From: Solidesulfovibrio sp.
Lineage (GTDB): Bacteria; Desulfobacterota; Desulfovibrionia; Desulfovibrionales; Desulfovibrionaceae
Assembly (NCBI RefSeq): GCF_038562415.1
Contig: NZ_JBCFBA010000003.1
Span: 4,130 to 68,129 of the forward strand
Length of the DNA stretch: 64,000 nucleotides
Direction: 5' to 3'
Made by a program: the position numbers and the translations under genes. This document shows positions 1 through 6,416 of this stretch, piece by piece. Position 1 is the stretch's first letter. Each line of letters begins with the position of its first letter. The notes under the pieces are model-generated. The model searched no databases. It was not told the origin of the DNA and was given only the letters and a program-made list of their open reading frames with translations.

Positions 1-19
1 ATTGTTCGGGTAGGGGGTA

Positions 20-115
20 GGGGGGCACTGGGGCGTTGCCCCAGACCCCAGCAGGAGGGGCGTTGCCCCTCCTGCACCTCCCCACTGGGGGGCGTGACGC
101 CCCCCAGGCCCCCCC
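20..115. repeat. GC-rich palindromic repeat block (copy A)
   Basis: A run of nested short palindromes built from G and C tracts. It includes a 25-base palindrome at 51-75 with arms GCAGGAGGGGC and GCCCCTCCTGC, and a GGGGGGCGTGACGCCCCCC unit near 95-113. A nearly identical 25-base palindrome occurs at 15646-15670, and a related block at 481-533. This is the look of dispersed REP-like intergenic elements. No reading frame here is credible as a gene. Confidence 0.55.
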
Positions 116-179
116 GTCGGCTTTGGCGGGCGGGAGAGGCGTCGGGCACCGCAAGGACGGACGCGAGCGGCCCGAAGAT

Positions 180-250
180 GCGCGGCCGGAATTACGCCTT
201 TCGATGCCGTCGCTGCGCTCCTGGCTCGAAAGGCGCAATCCCGGCCGCGC
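180..250. repeat. Imperfect inverted repeat, about 24-base arms
   Basis: The left arm at 180-204 and the right arm at 227-250 are reverse complements apart from two transitions (both still G-U pairable in RNA). They enclose a loop of about 22 bases. It lies in non-coding DNA downstream of glgP. There is no T-tract after the stem, so it is not a canonical intrinsic terminator. It could be a mobile miniature element, a REP-type hairpin or an RNA structure. Confidence 0.55.
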
Positions 251-354
251 CCAGCCGTCGGCCCTTCGGGCCGAGTTCTTGGATTTTTTGCTTTTGGAAG
301 CCTTTTAACGGAAGTTGTCTTTTCCGAAAATGCGGCGCTTCGCCGCTGGCGCCC

Positions 355-426
355 GTGGTCGCGGAAATGGGGGCAACGTGCTGGCCGGCTTTGCGGCCTG
401 CGGGTTGCCCCCATTTCCGCGACCAC
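355..426. repeat. Perfect 23-bp inverted repeat with 26-base spacer
   Basis: Positions 355-377 and 404-426 are exact reverse complements over 23 bases; the left arm begins GTGGTCGCGG and ends GGGGCAAC. The spacer is GC-rich and could form a small inner stem. A perfect stem this long with no T-tract is unusual for a terminator. It suits a miniature inverted-repeat element or a stable RNA structure in the 3' region of glgP. Confidence 0.7.
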
Positions 427-480
427 AACGACCGACGCACCGCCGCTTGCCATTCCCGACCACCGTTCCACCCGCCTCGT

Positions 481-533
481 CGAGGGGGTCCGGGGGGCAT
501 CATGCCCCCCGGCGGGGTTCGGGGCAGAGCCCC
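481..533. repeat. GC-rich palindromic repeat block (copy B)
   Basis: Two stacked palindromes, GGGGGGCATCATGCCCCCC and GGGGTTCGGGGCAGAGCCCC, sit immediately 3' of glgP. They resemble block A at the left edge in design: a short G tract, a few bases, then the complementary C tract. They may double as a transcription end for glgP, but no T-tract is present. Confidence 0.5.
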
Positions 534-556
534 GATTCTCCCTTCTTCTCCACCGC

Positions 557-3010
557 CTATTCCCCGAGCGGCTCGATGTGCCAGATGTTGCGGGCGTATT
601 CCAGCACGGCCCGGTCGCTGGAGAAGTAGCCCATGTTGGCCGTGTTGAGGATGGATTTGCGGCTCCAGGCCTCGGGGTCGAGGTAGAGGGCGTTCACCCG
701 GTCCTGGGCCTCCAGGTAGGCCCGGTAGTCGGCGGTGACGCAGTAGTAGTCGCCGTGGTTGAGGAGGTTGTCCAGGATGGGCGCGAACAGGTCGGGTTCG
801 CCCGGGACGAAATAGCCGCGTCCGATCATGTCCAGGGCCTCGGCCAGTTCGGGGTCGTCGCGCAGGCGCCGGCGCGGGTCCACGCCGTTTGCCCGGGCGG
901 CTTCCACTTCGCGGGCCGTGAGCCCGAAGATGAAGATGTTGTCCTCGCCCACTTCCTGCATGATCTCGATGTTGGCCCCGTCGAGGGTGCCGATGGTCAG
1001 GGCGCCGTTTACGGCGAACTTCATGTTGCCCGTGCCCGAGGCCTCCATGCCGGCGGTGGAGATCTGCTGGGACAGGTCGGCGGCCGGGATGACCTTCTCG
1101 GCCTGGGACACGCAGTAGTTGGGGAGAAACAGCAGGCGCAGCCGGCCCTTGACGGCCGGGTCGGCGTTGACCTTCTCGGAGACGGCCGTGATCAGCCGGA
1201 TGATGCGCTTGGCCATGAAGTAGCCGGGCGCGGCCTTGCCGCCGATGAGCACGGTGCGCGGCGGCACGGCCAGGCCGGGGTCGCGGCGCAGGCGGTTGTA
1301 GAGGGTGACGGCGTGCAGGATGTTGAGGAATTGGCGCTTGTATTCGTGCATGCGCTTGAACTGGGCGTCGAAAAGGGTGTCCGGATTGATGCCGAGGCCC
1401 GTTTTGCGCAGCACGTAGCGGGCCAGGCGCTTCTTGTTTTCGCGCTTGGCCGCCCGCCAGGACTCCCGGAAGGCGGCGTCCCCGGCCAGGGGCACGAGCT
1501 TTTGGAGTTCGTTGAGGTCCCGGGTCCAGTCCTCGCCGATGGCTTCGGTGATCAGCCGCGCCAGGGCCGGATTGGCCTGGAGCAGCCAGCGCCGGGGGGT
1601 GATGCCGTTGGTGACGTTGGTGAATTTCCCGGGGTAGAAGGCGTCGAAATCCTTGAACACGCTTTCGCGCAGGATGTCGGAATGGAGCCTGGCCACGCCG
1701 TTGACGGCGTGGCTGCCGACGATGGCCAGGTTGGCCATGCGCACCCGGGAGCTGCCCCGGTCGATGATGGCCATGCGGGCGAGCTTGCCGCCGTCGCCGG
1801 GATGGCGCGCCGCCACCTCGGCCAGGAAGCGCCGGTCGATCTCGGTGATGATCTGCAAGTGCCGGGGCAGCACCCGGCCGAGGAGGTCCATGGGCCAGGT
1901 TTCCAGGGCCTCGGGCAGGACGGTGTGGTTGGTGTAGGCGAAGGTACGGCGGCAGATGTCCCAGGCCTCGTCCCAGCCGAGGAACTCCTCGTCCACGAGC
2001 ACGCGCATCAGTTCGGCCACGGCGATGGTCGGGTGGGTGTCGTTTAACTGGATGGCCACCTGGTCGGCGAAGCCCTCGAAGGACGGGCCGGATTTCTTGT
2101 GGCGGCGCACGATGTCGCGCAGCGTGGCCGCGACCAGGAAATACTGCTGCTTGAGGCGCAGCTCCTTGCCGGCCACGGGCTCGTCGTTGGGGTAGAGGAC
2201 CTTGGAGATGTTCTCGGACAGGATTTTGGCCTGCATGGCCCCGACGAAGTCGCCCTGGTTGAAGTCGCGCAGCGAGAACTCCTGGGAGGAGGTGGCGGCC
2301 CACAGCCGCATGTTGGTCACCTGGCCGCCGCCGTAACCGGGGATGAGGATGTCGCAGGGCATGGCCATGACCGTGTCGGCATCGACCCAGCGGTAGCGCA
2401 GGTTGCCCTTGTCGTCGCGGTAGGGTTCGCTGCGGCCGTGGAAGCGCACCTCGTAGAGGTGTTCCACCCGGTCGATGACCCAGGGGCTGCCGTGGCGGCG
2501 CCAGTTGTCGGCCTGCTCCTCCTGCCAGCCGCCGACGATGGTCTGGTGGAACAGGCCGTAGTCGTAGAGGATGCCGTAGCCGTAGCCGGGAATGCCGAGC
2601 GTGGCGATGGAATCCATGTAGCAGGAGGCCAGCCGGCCGAGGCCCCCGTTGCCCAGGCCCGCGTCGCGCTCCTCCTCGGCCAGGTCGTCCAGGGCGTAGC
2701 CCAGGCGCGACACCACCTCGCGGCAGCCGGCCTCCATGCCCATGTTGGTGATGTAGTTCATGAGAAAGCGGCCGGGCAGGAATTCCATGGACAGGTAGTA
2801 GAGCCGCTTGCTCATGGAATCGTAGTACGAGGTCTGGGTGGCCAGCCACATGCGGATGAGCCGGTCGCGGATGGCGTAGGCCAGGCCGCTGAAATAGCGG
2901 AAGGGGTCCGGGGGGTAGAGGTCGTTGCCGAGGTTGGACAGGATGTGGCGGCGGATGTCCTCGCCAAGGGAGTCGAGGTCGTGGAAATCGGACAGGCTGG
3001 CCGGCGGCAT
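557..3010 (-). CDS. glgP: Glycogen/alpha-glucan phosphorylase
   Basis: Releases glucose-1-phosphate from the non-reducing ends of storage glycogen in the cytoplasm. The 817-residue product has the family's usual length. The N-terminal half carries RLYYLSMEFLPGR and the glycine-rich GNGGLGRLASCYMDS. The C-terminal half carries EASGTGNMKFAVNGAL, whose Lys is the expected pyridoxal-phosphate attachment site. I start it at the ATG that has GGGAGA six bases upstream, not at an in-frame TTG twelve codons earlier. No other glycogen gene is in the window, and it appears to be transcribed alone. Its 3' side runs into a stretch of hairpins and GC repeats. Confidence 0.95.
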   Translation of the reverse strand: MPPASLSDFHDLDSLGEDIRRHILSNLGNDLYPPDPFRYFSGLAYAIRDRLIRMWLATQTSYYDSMSKRLYYLSMEFLPGRFLMNYITNMGMEAGCREVVSRLGYALDDLAEEERDAGLGNGGLGRLASCYMDSIATLGIPGYGYGILYDYGLFHQTIVGGWQEEQADNWRRHGSPWVIDRVEHLYEVRFHGRSEPYRDDKGNLRYRWVDADTVMAMPCDILIPGYGGGQVTNMRLWAATSSQEFSLRDFNQGDFVGAMQAKILSENISKVLYPNDEPVAGKELRLKQQYFLVAATLRDIVRRHKKSGPSFEGFADQVAIQLNDTHPTIAVAELMRVLVDEEFLGWDEAWDICRRTFAYTNHTVLPEALETWPMDLLGRVLPRHLQIITEIDRRFLAEVAARHPGDGGKLARMAIIDRGSSRVRMANLAIVGSHAVNGVARLHSDILRESVFKDFDAFYPGKFTNVTNGITPRRWLLQANPALARLITEAIGEDWTRDLNELQKLVPLAGDAAFRESWRAAKRENKKRLARYVLRKTGLGINPDTLFDAQFKRMHEYKRQFLNILHAVTLYNRLRRDPGLAVPPRTVLIGGKAAPGYFMAKRIIRLITAVSEKVNADPAVKGRLRLLFLPNYCVSQAEKVIPAADLSQQISTAGMEASGTGNMKFAVNGALTIGTLDGANIEIMQEVGEDNIFIFGLTAREVEAARANGVDPRRRLRDDPELAEALDMIGRGYFVPGEPDLFAPILDNLLNHGDYYCVTADYRAYLEAQDRVNALYLDPEAWSRKSILNTANMGYFSSDRAVLEYARNIWHIEPLGE

Positions 3011-3111
3011 GGCTGTTCTCCCGGTGGGGGTGGAGGAAAACGGCAAGGATCACGTAGGATCTACGGAAGGGCCGGGGCAATGTCAAAAGCGGCGGGGGAA
3101 AACAGGGGCGC

Positions 3112-3152
3112 AAAAAAGCCAGGGGACGGTAGCGGCGGCCGTCCCCTGGCTT
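3112..3152 (-). terminator. Rho-independent terminator after the IscU-like gene
   Basis: On the minus strand a perfect 14-bp stem (AAGCCAGGGGACGG and its complement, 3116-3129 with 3139-3152) with a 9-base loop is followed by a run of six T. It lies about 60 bases past the stop of the IscU-like gene. It isolates that gene's transcript from glgP. Confidence 0.85.
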
Positions 3153-3210
3153 GCCCCCGACCGTCCGTGTGGGTCAGACGGATGGCCGGGATACGGGCGG
3201 CGCGGTGTGC

Positions 3211-3573
3211 CTAAGCCGCGGCCCGGAGGCGGTAGTTGCGAAGGGCGATGCGCAATGCGGCGACGCACCAGTTGTCGCAACCGAGCTTCTCGATGACGCG
3301 GGTCATGAGCGGCTGGAAATCTTCGCTGGAGACGGCCTGGGCGTCGTAGACGTTCATCCCGATGACGGTGGCGATGAGCGCGGCCATGCATTCGCGGCTG
3401 TAGCCGCAGCTTTCGACCGTACCGCCGGCATCGACGATGATATCGTTGTCGATGCGCAGCTGCATCTTGACGGCACGTCCGCAGGCGGAACATTCGCTCA
3501 TGCCTTCGACGGTGTAGTTTTCCAGGGGATTTACGACGGGGCGGACCTTGGTGGTATTCGGGGTGGCGTCCAT
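3211..3573 (-). CDS. IscU/NifU-N-like iron-sulfur scaffold-type protein
   Basis: A 120-residue protein that aligns by eye with IscU/NifU N-terminal scaffolds, on which iron-sulfur clusters are built. Cys31 (SACGRAVKMQL), Cys56 (ESCGYSRECMAAL) and Cys103 (DNWCVAALRIAL) match the three IscU cluster ligands. The position of the conserved IscU aspartate two residues after the first Cys is Arg33 here, and Cys28, Cys62 and Cys99 are extra. The start is the ATG behind AAGGAGA; a longer frame upstream has no ribosome site. It has its own sigma-54 promoter and terminator and lies divergent from a sigma-54 activator. It is therefore probably a regulated, specialised relative and not the housekeeping scaffold. 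No iscS, hscA or fdx gene is nearby. Confidence 0.75.
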   Translation of the reverse strand: MDATPNTTKVRPVVNPLENYTVEGMSECSACGRAVKMQLRIDNDIIVDAGGTVESCGYSRECMAALIATVIGMNVYDAQAVSSEDFQPLMTRVIEKLGCDNWCVAALRIALRNYRLRAAA

Positions 3574-3640
3574 GGCGGTCTCCTTTATGTATACTGCGGG
3601 TGTGTACGAGTTTTGCGCTCTGCGCGTTTGTCTCTCTTGT

Positions 3641-3658
3641 AGCAATGGGTATGCCACA
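3641..3658 (-). promoter_or_regulatory. Sigma-54 (-24/-12) promoter of the IscU-like gene
   Basis: The minus strand reads TGTGGCATACCCATTGCT. The GG (-24) at 3655-3654 and GC (-12) at 3643-3642 have exactly ten bases between them, matching the TGGCAY-N5-TTGCW consensus. The predicted start of transcription is near 3631. That leaves a leader of about 57 bases before the ATG with its AAGGAGA site. Confidence 0.85.
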
Positions 3659-3680
3659 TTTGTATCTTGTTGATTTTTAA

Positions 3681-3693
3681 GAATAAGTTGATA
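3681..3693 (-). promoter_or_regulatory. Possible IHF bending site
   Basis: The minus strand reads TATCAACTTATTC, matching the IHF consensus WATCAANNNNTTR at all but the last position. It lies in AT-rich DNA between the sigma-54 promoter and the upstream element, where IHF normally bends DNA to bring the activator to the polymerase. Confidence 0.45.
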
Positions 3694-3728
3694 ATCATCA
3701 GATGAAAGGCCCGAAAAAACCGTGCCGC

Positions 3729-3742
3729 GTTGCAAATTCGCA
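3729..3742 (-). promoter_or_regulatory. Candidate activator-binding element upstream of the IscU-like gene
   Basis: Read in the direction of transcription this is TGCGAATTTGCAAC, about 98-111 bases upstream of the predicted transcription start. The same element, TGCGAATCCGCAAC (12 of 14 identical, same orientation), lies about 91-104 bases upstream of the other sigma-54 promoter, at 5575-5588. The matching distance and orientation suggest a shared enhancer for the activator encoded between them. Confidence 0.6.
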
Positions 3743-3800
3743 GCAGGATTTTCCGAGCCTGCGGATATAAAACCAAACAAATCAACTGATTGGCATTATT

Positions 3801-3830
3801 GCAACATGTTGCGTTTTTGCCACAAGTTGC
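3801..3830. promoter_or_regulatory. Tandem palindromes before the sigma-54 activator gene
   Basis: GCAACATGTTGC at 3801-3812 is a perfect palindrome. GCCACAAGTTGC at 3819-3830 matches it at 10 of 12 positions, 18 bases further on. Both use the GCAAC/GTTGC half-site also found in the candidate enhancers at 3729 and 5575. They sit 70-100 bases before the activator's start codon, so autoregulation or further activation of the divergent gene is possible. Confidence 0.5.
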
Positions 3831-3900
3831 GATATTGCAGAGGGGGAAAACGGTCTGCTTGGGAAATTTGTGACGAACGGGCGGCGAAAAAGGGGCTTCC

Positions 3901-5349
3901 ATGAGAAAAAAAGTGCAAAACCGCCTCGATCCTGTGGCCGGCCACCTCGACGCCATCCTCGACAGCATCGAGGACGGCGTGTTCATCGCCGACCGCGACG
4001 GCTACGCCCTCAAGGTCAACGCCGCCTACGAACAGCTCACCGGCATGGCCAAGGCCGAGCTCATCGGCAAGAACGTCGAGGAGCTCAAGAAAGCCGGCCT
4101 GTTCAACATCGCGCCCATCACCCCCGAAATCGTGGCCACCGGCCGCCCCGCCTCCTCCATCCAGGTCACCCGCGACAACCGCTCCATGACCATCGACGGC
4201 AAGCCCGTGCGCGACCCCGACGGCACGGTGAGCTTGGTCGTGCTCTACGCCCGCGACATTACGCTGATGGCCCGCATGCGCGAGCGCATCTCGCGCCAGC
4301 AGGAGCTCATCGAGACCTACCAGCACCAGATGGATTTCTTCATCCGCGAGGGCGGCGGGGTCACGGGCTTCATCGCGGAAAACTCGGCCATGAAGCGGCT
4401 GATGGACCTCCTGCGGCGCGTCGCCGCCACCGACGCCGTGGCCTTGGTCCTGGGCGAGACGGGCGTGGGCAAGGAGCTGTTCGCCCGCATGATCCACGAG
4501 GCCAGCCCCAGGCGCGAGAAACCCTTCGTCAAGGTGGACTGCGCCTCGATCCCGGAAAACCTCATCGAATCCGAGCTGTTCGGCTATGCCCCGGGTGCCT
4601 TCACCGGCGCCCATCCCAAGGGCCGGGTGGGGTTTTTCGAGATGGCCGAGGGCGGCACCATCTTTCTCGACGAGATCGGCGAGATGCCGCTTGTCCTGCA
4701 ATCGAAGCTGCTGCGCGTGCTCCAGGACCGCGAACTCACGCCCGTGGGGTCAAGCAGGGCCCGCAGGACCGACGTGCGGGTCATCGCCGCCACCAACCGC
4801 AACCTGGAAAACGAGGCGAAGCTCGGCACGTTTCGCAGCGACCTCTTTTTCCGCCTGCGCGTGGCCGTACTGGAGATCCCGCCCCTGCGCGACCGGCCCG
4901 ACGACATCCTGCCCCTGGCCCGGCTTTTCCTGCAGCGCTTCGGTTCGCGCTACCGCAAGCGGGCGGCCTTTTCCCTGGAGGCCGAGCGGATATTGGCCCA
5001 CTACAACTGGCCGGGCAACGTCCGGGAACTCGAAAACCTCATCGAGGGGCTGGTCATCACCTGCGACGGCGCGATCGCGGCCGACGACCTGCCCACGGCC
5101 ATGCGGGTCAAGGAGTGCCCCCTGCCGGCGGCCGGGCCGCAGGAGCCGGCCGCACCCGGCGCGGCCGCGACCGGGCCGTGTCTGCCCGTGGATTTCGAGC
5201 GGCCCTACAAGGAAGTCCTGTCGGCCTTCGAGCGCGACTACCTGGAGCGGGCCATCGCCCATTTCGGCTCGGTGGGCGAGGCGGCCAAGCGGCTGGGCCT
5301 GGACCGCACCACCATCTTCCGCAAGATGAAGCGGGCGGCCGGCGAGTAG
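3901..5349 (+). CDS. PAS-domain sigma-54-dependent transcriptional activator
   Basis: A 482-residue bacterial enhancer-binding protein. An N-terminal PAS sensor (about residues 12-125, ILDSIEDGVFIADRDGY) is followed by an AAA+ sigma-54-contact domain with Walker A GETGVGK at 185-191, the GAFTGA loop at 232-237 and Walker B TIFLDEIGEM. The C-terminus is a Fis-type helix-turn-helix (EAAKRLGLDRTTIFRKMKR). There is no receiver domain, so it is probably controlled by a PAS-bound ligand or cofactor and not by phosphorylation. The start is the ATG preceded by AAAAGGGG. It lies between two genes that each have a sigma-54 promoter with a common upstream element, so these are its likely targets. The signal sensed cannot be told from sequence. 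Confidence 0.93.
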   Translation: MRKKVQNRLDPVAGHLDAILDSIEDGVFIADRDGYALKVNAAYEQLTGMAKAELIGKNVEELKKAGLFNIAPITPEIVATGRPASSIQVTRDNRSMTIDGKPVRDPDGTVSLVVLYARDITLMARMRERISRQQELIETYQHQMDFFIREGGGVTGFIAENSAMKRLMDLLRRVAATDAVALVLGETGVGKELFARMIHEASPRREKPFVKVDCASIPENLIESELFGYAPGAFTGAHPKGRVGFFEMAEGGTIFLDEIGEMPLVLQSKLLRVLQDRELTPVGSSRARRTDVRVIAATNRNLENEAKLGTFRSDLFFRLRVAVLEIPPLRDRPDDILPLARLFLQRFGSRYRKRAAFSLEAERILAHYNWPGNVRELENLIEGLVITCDGAIAADDLPTAMRVKECPLPAAGPQEPAAPGAAATGPCLPVDFERPYKEVLSAFERDYLERAIAHFGSVGEAAKRLGLDRTTIFRKMKRAAGE

Positions 5350-5574
5350 CGGCGCCTCGCCGGGCGATTCCAGTTCGGCTTGAAGCGGAGGGGATTGCCG
5401 GCAGTGCCCGTTGTCGGAACGTCGTTTCGGAGCCCTTGGGCCGGGTTTTTACGGCCCGCCACGCCGCGTATTCGCGGGTTCCCCACCCAACGGAATTCTG
5501 ACGCCATGCAAGCCGTCGCGTCGAACCGGTTGGTGCCACGTTGACGGGCTGGCCAATGGCCGGGCCGCGTCGTT
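5350..5574. other. Intergenic region after the activator gene
   Basis: Non-coding DNA between the activator stop and the upstream element of the methyltransferase promoter. I see no gene and no clear terminator. A short GC hairpin around 5349-5364 has no T-tract. The GC content falls sharply beyond 5588. Confidence 0.5.
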
Positions 5575-5588
5575 TGCGAATCCGCAAC
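5575..5588 (+). promoter_or_regulatory. Candidate activator-binding element upstream of the methyltransferase
   Basis: TGCGAATCCGCAAC lies within the palindrome TTGCGAATCCGCAA. It is the second copy of the element upstream of the IscU-like gene, in the same orientation relative to transcription. It sits about 91-104 bases before the predicted start near 5679. An AT-rich stretch (5590-5620) with an imperfect IHF-like AATCAAGAATAAT separates it from the promoter. Confidence 0.6.
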
Positions 5589-5651
5589 CATAACAATCAA
5601 GAATAATTCATATTTTATACTTCGTTGCGGGACGCGTCGGCTTGTTTGTTG

Positions 5652-5669
5652 TTGGCATGGTGTATGCAA
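5652..5669 (+). promoter_or_regulatory. Sigma-54 (-24/-12) promoter of the methyltransferase
   Basis: The sequence is TTGGCATGGTGTATGCAA. GG at 5654-5655 and GC at 5666-5667 have the required ten bases between them. Transcription should start near 5679, leaving about 24 bases to the ATG and including its AGGAG ribosome site. Confidence 0.8.
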
Positions 5670-5702
5670 AAATGCTTGCACATTGTCAGCAGGAGCGCCG
5701 CC

Positions 5703-6416
5703 ATGCCGCAGGCCGAGACAGGTAACGACGCACATCTCGTCAAGCATGCGATAAAGCTGCTTGTGCACGGTACGGTTTCAGACTGGAACAAGCACTTTAG
5801 TGTTCGGGATTTCAATGCGACAATCCCGGAAAAGTCCAAGGACGCGATGTTCATGGACTTCGAATATCAGGAGCGGTGGAAGTTCTACCACTGTGTCAAT
5901 CAGCGGTTTATTGGGAATAAGCCAATCGATTACCTGGAATTTGGTGTGGCCGGTGGCGACAGTCTGCGTTCGTGGTTGCGCCTCAACACCCATGCCACGT
6001 CCAGGTTCTACGGTTTTGATTCCTTCCGGGGACTGCCGGAAGATTGGCTCACGGACAGCCCCAAGGGGGCCTTCGACCAGCAGGGGCGGCTGCCCCAATT
6101 CGAGGATGGCCGGGTCAGCATCATAGACGGGTTGTTCCAGGAAACCGTGGACGCTTTTTCCCGTGCCTTCACACCGCACAACAGGCTGGTCATCCACATG
6201 GACGCCGACCTGTATTCCTCGACCCTGTACTGCCTCATGCACCTGGACCGGCATATCCGACCCGGCACCATCATTTTCTTCGACGAGTTCACGGCCCGGG
6301 ATTGCACCGATGAATATGCGGCCCTGCGGGATTATTGCACCGCGTGTTACAGGGATTACACGGTGATCGCCTCCCGTCCGGATTTCGTCAAGCTGGCCCT
6401 GGAAATCGCCCGTTAG
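5703..6416 (+). CDS. TylF/MycF-type SAM-dependent O-methyltransferase
   Basis: A 237-residue class I methyltransferase resembling the macrocin O-methyltransferase (TylF/MycF/NovP) group, which methylates sugar or polyketide hydroxyls with a metal ion. The SAM-binding turn is LEFGVAGGDS (78-87). The acidic, metal-binding type motif HMDADLYSSTLY starts near 166, and a second acidic site, IIFFDEF, follows near 194. The start is the ATG with AGGAG seven bases before it; an earlier in-frame start lies upstream of the predicted transcript start. It is less GC-rich than its neighbours, a possible sign of acquisition. Its sigma-54 promoter pairs it with the IscU-like gene. Its stop overlaps the convergent radical SAM gene. 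The substrate is unknown. Confidence 0.8.
   Translation: MPQAETGNDAHLVKHAIKLLVHGTVSDWNKHFSVRDFNATIPEKSKDAMFMDFEYQERWKFYHCVNQRFIGNKPIDYLEFGVAGGDSLRSWLRLNTHATSRFYGFDSFRGLPEDWLTDSPKGAFDQQGRLPQFEDGRVSIIDGLFQETVDAFSRAFTPHNRLVIHMDADLYSSTLYCLMHLDRHIRPGTIIFFDEFTARDCTDEYAALRDYCTACYRDYTVIASRPDFVKLALEIAR

Noticed and set aside
192..3113. A 973-codon open frame on the minus strand overlapping glgP
   Set aside because: Its product is Arg/Pro/Gly/His-rich and low-complexity, a typical shadow in high-GC DNA; glgP in another frame has a full set of family motifs.
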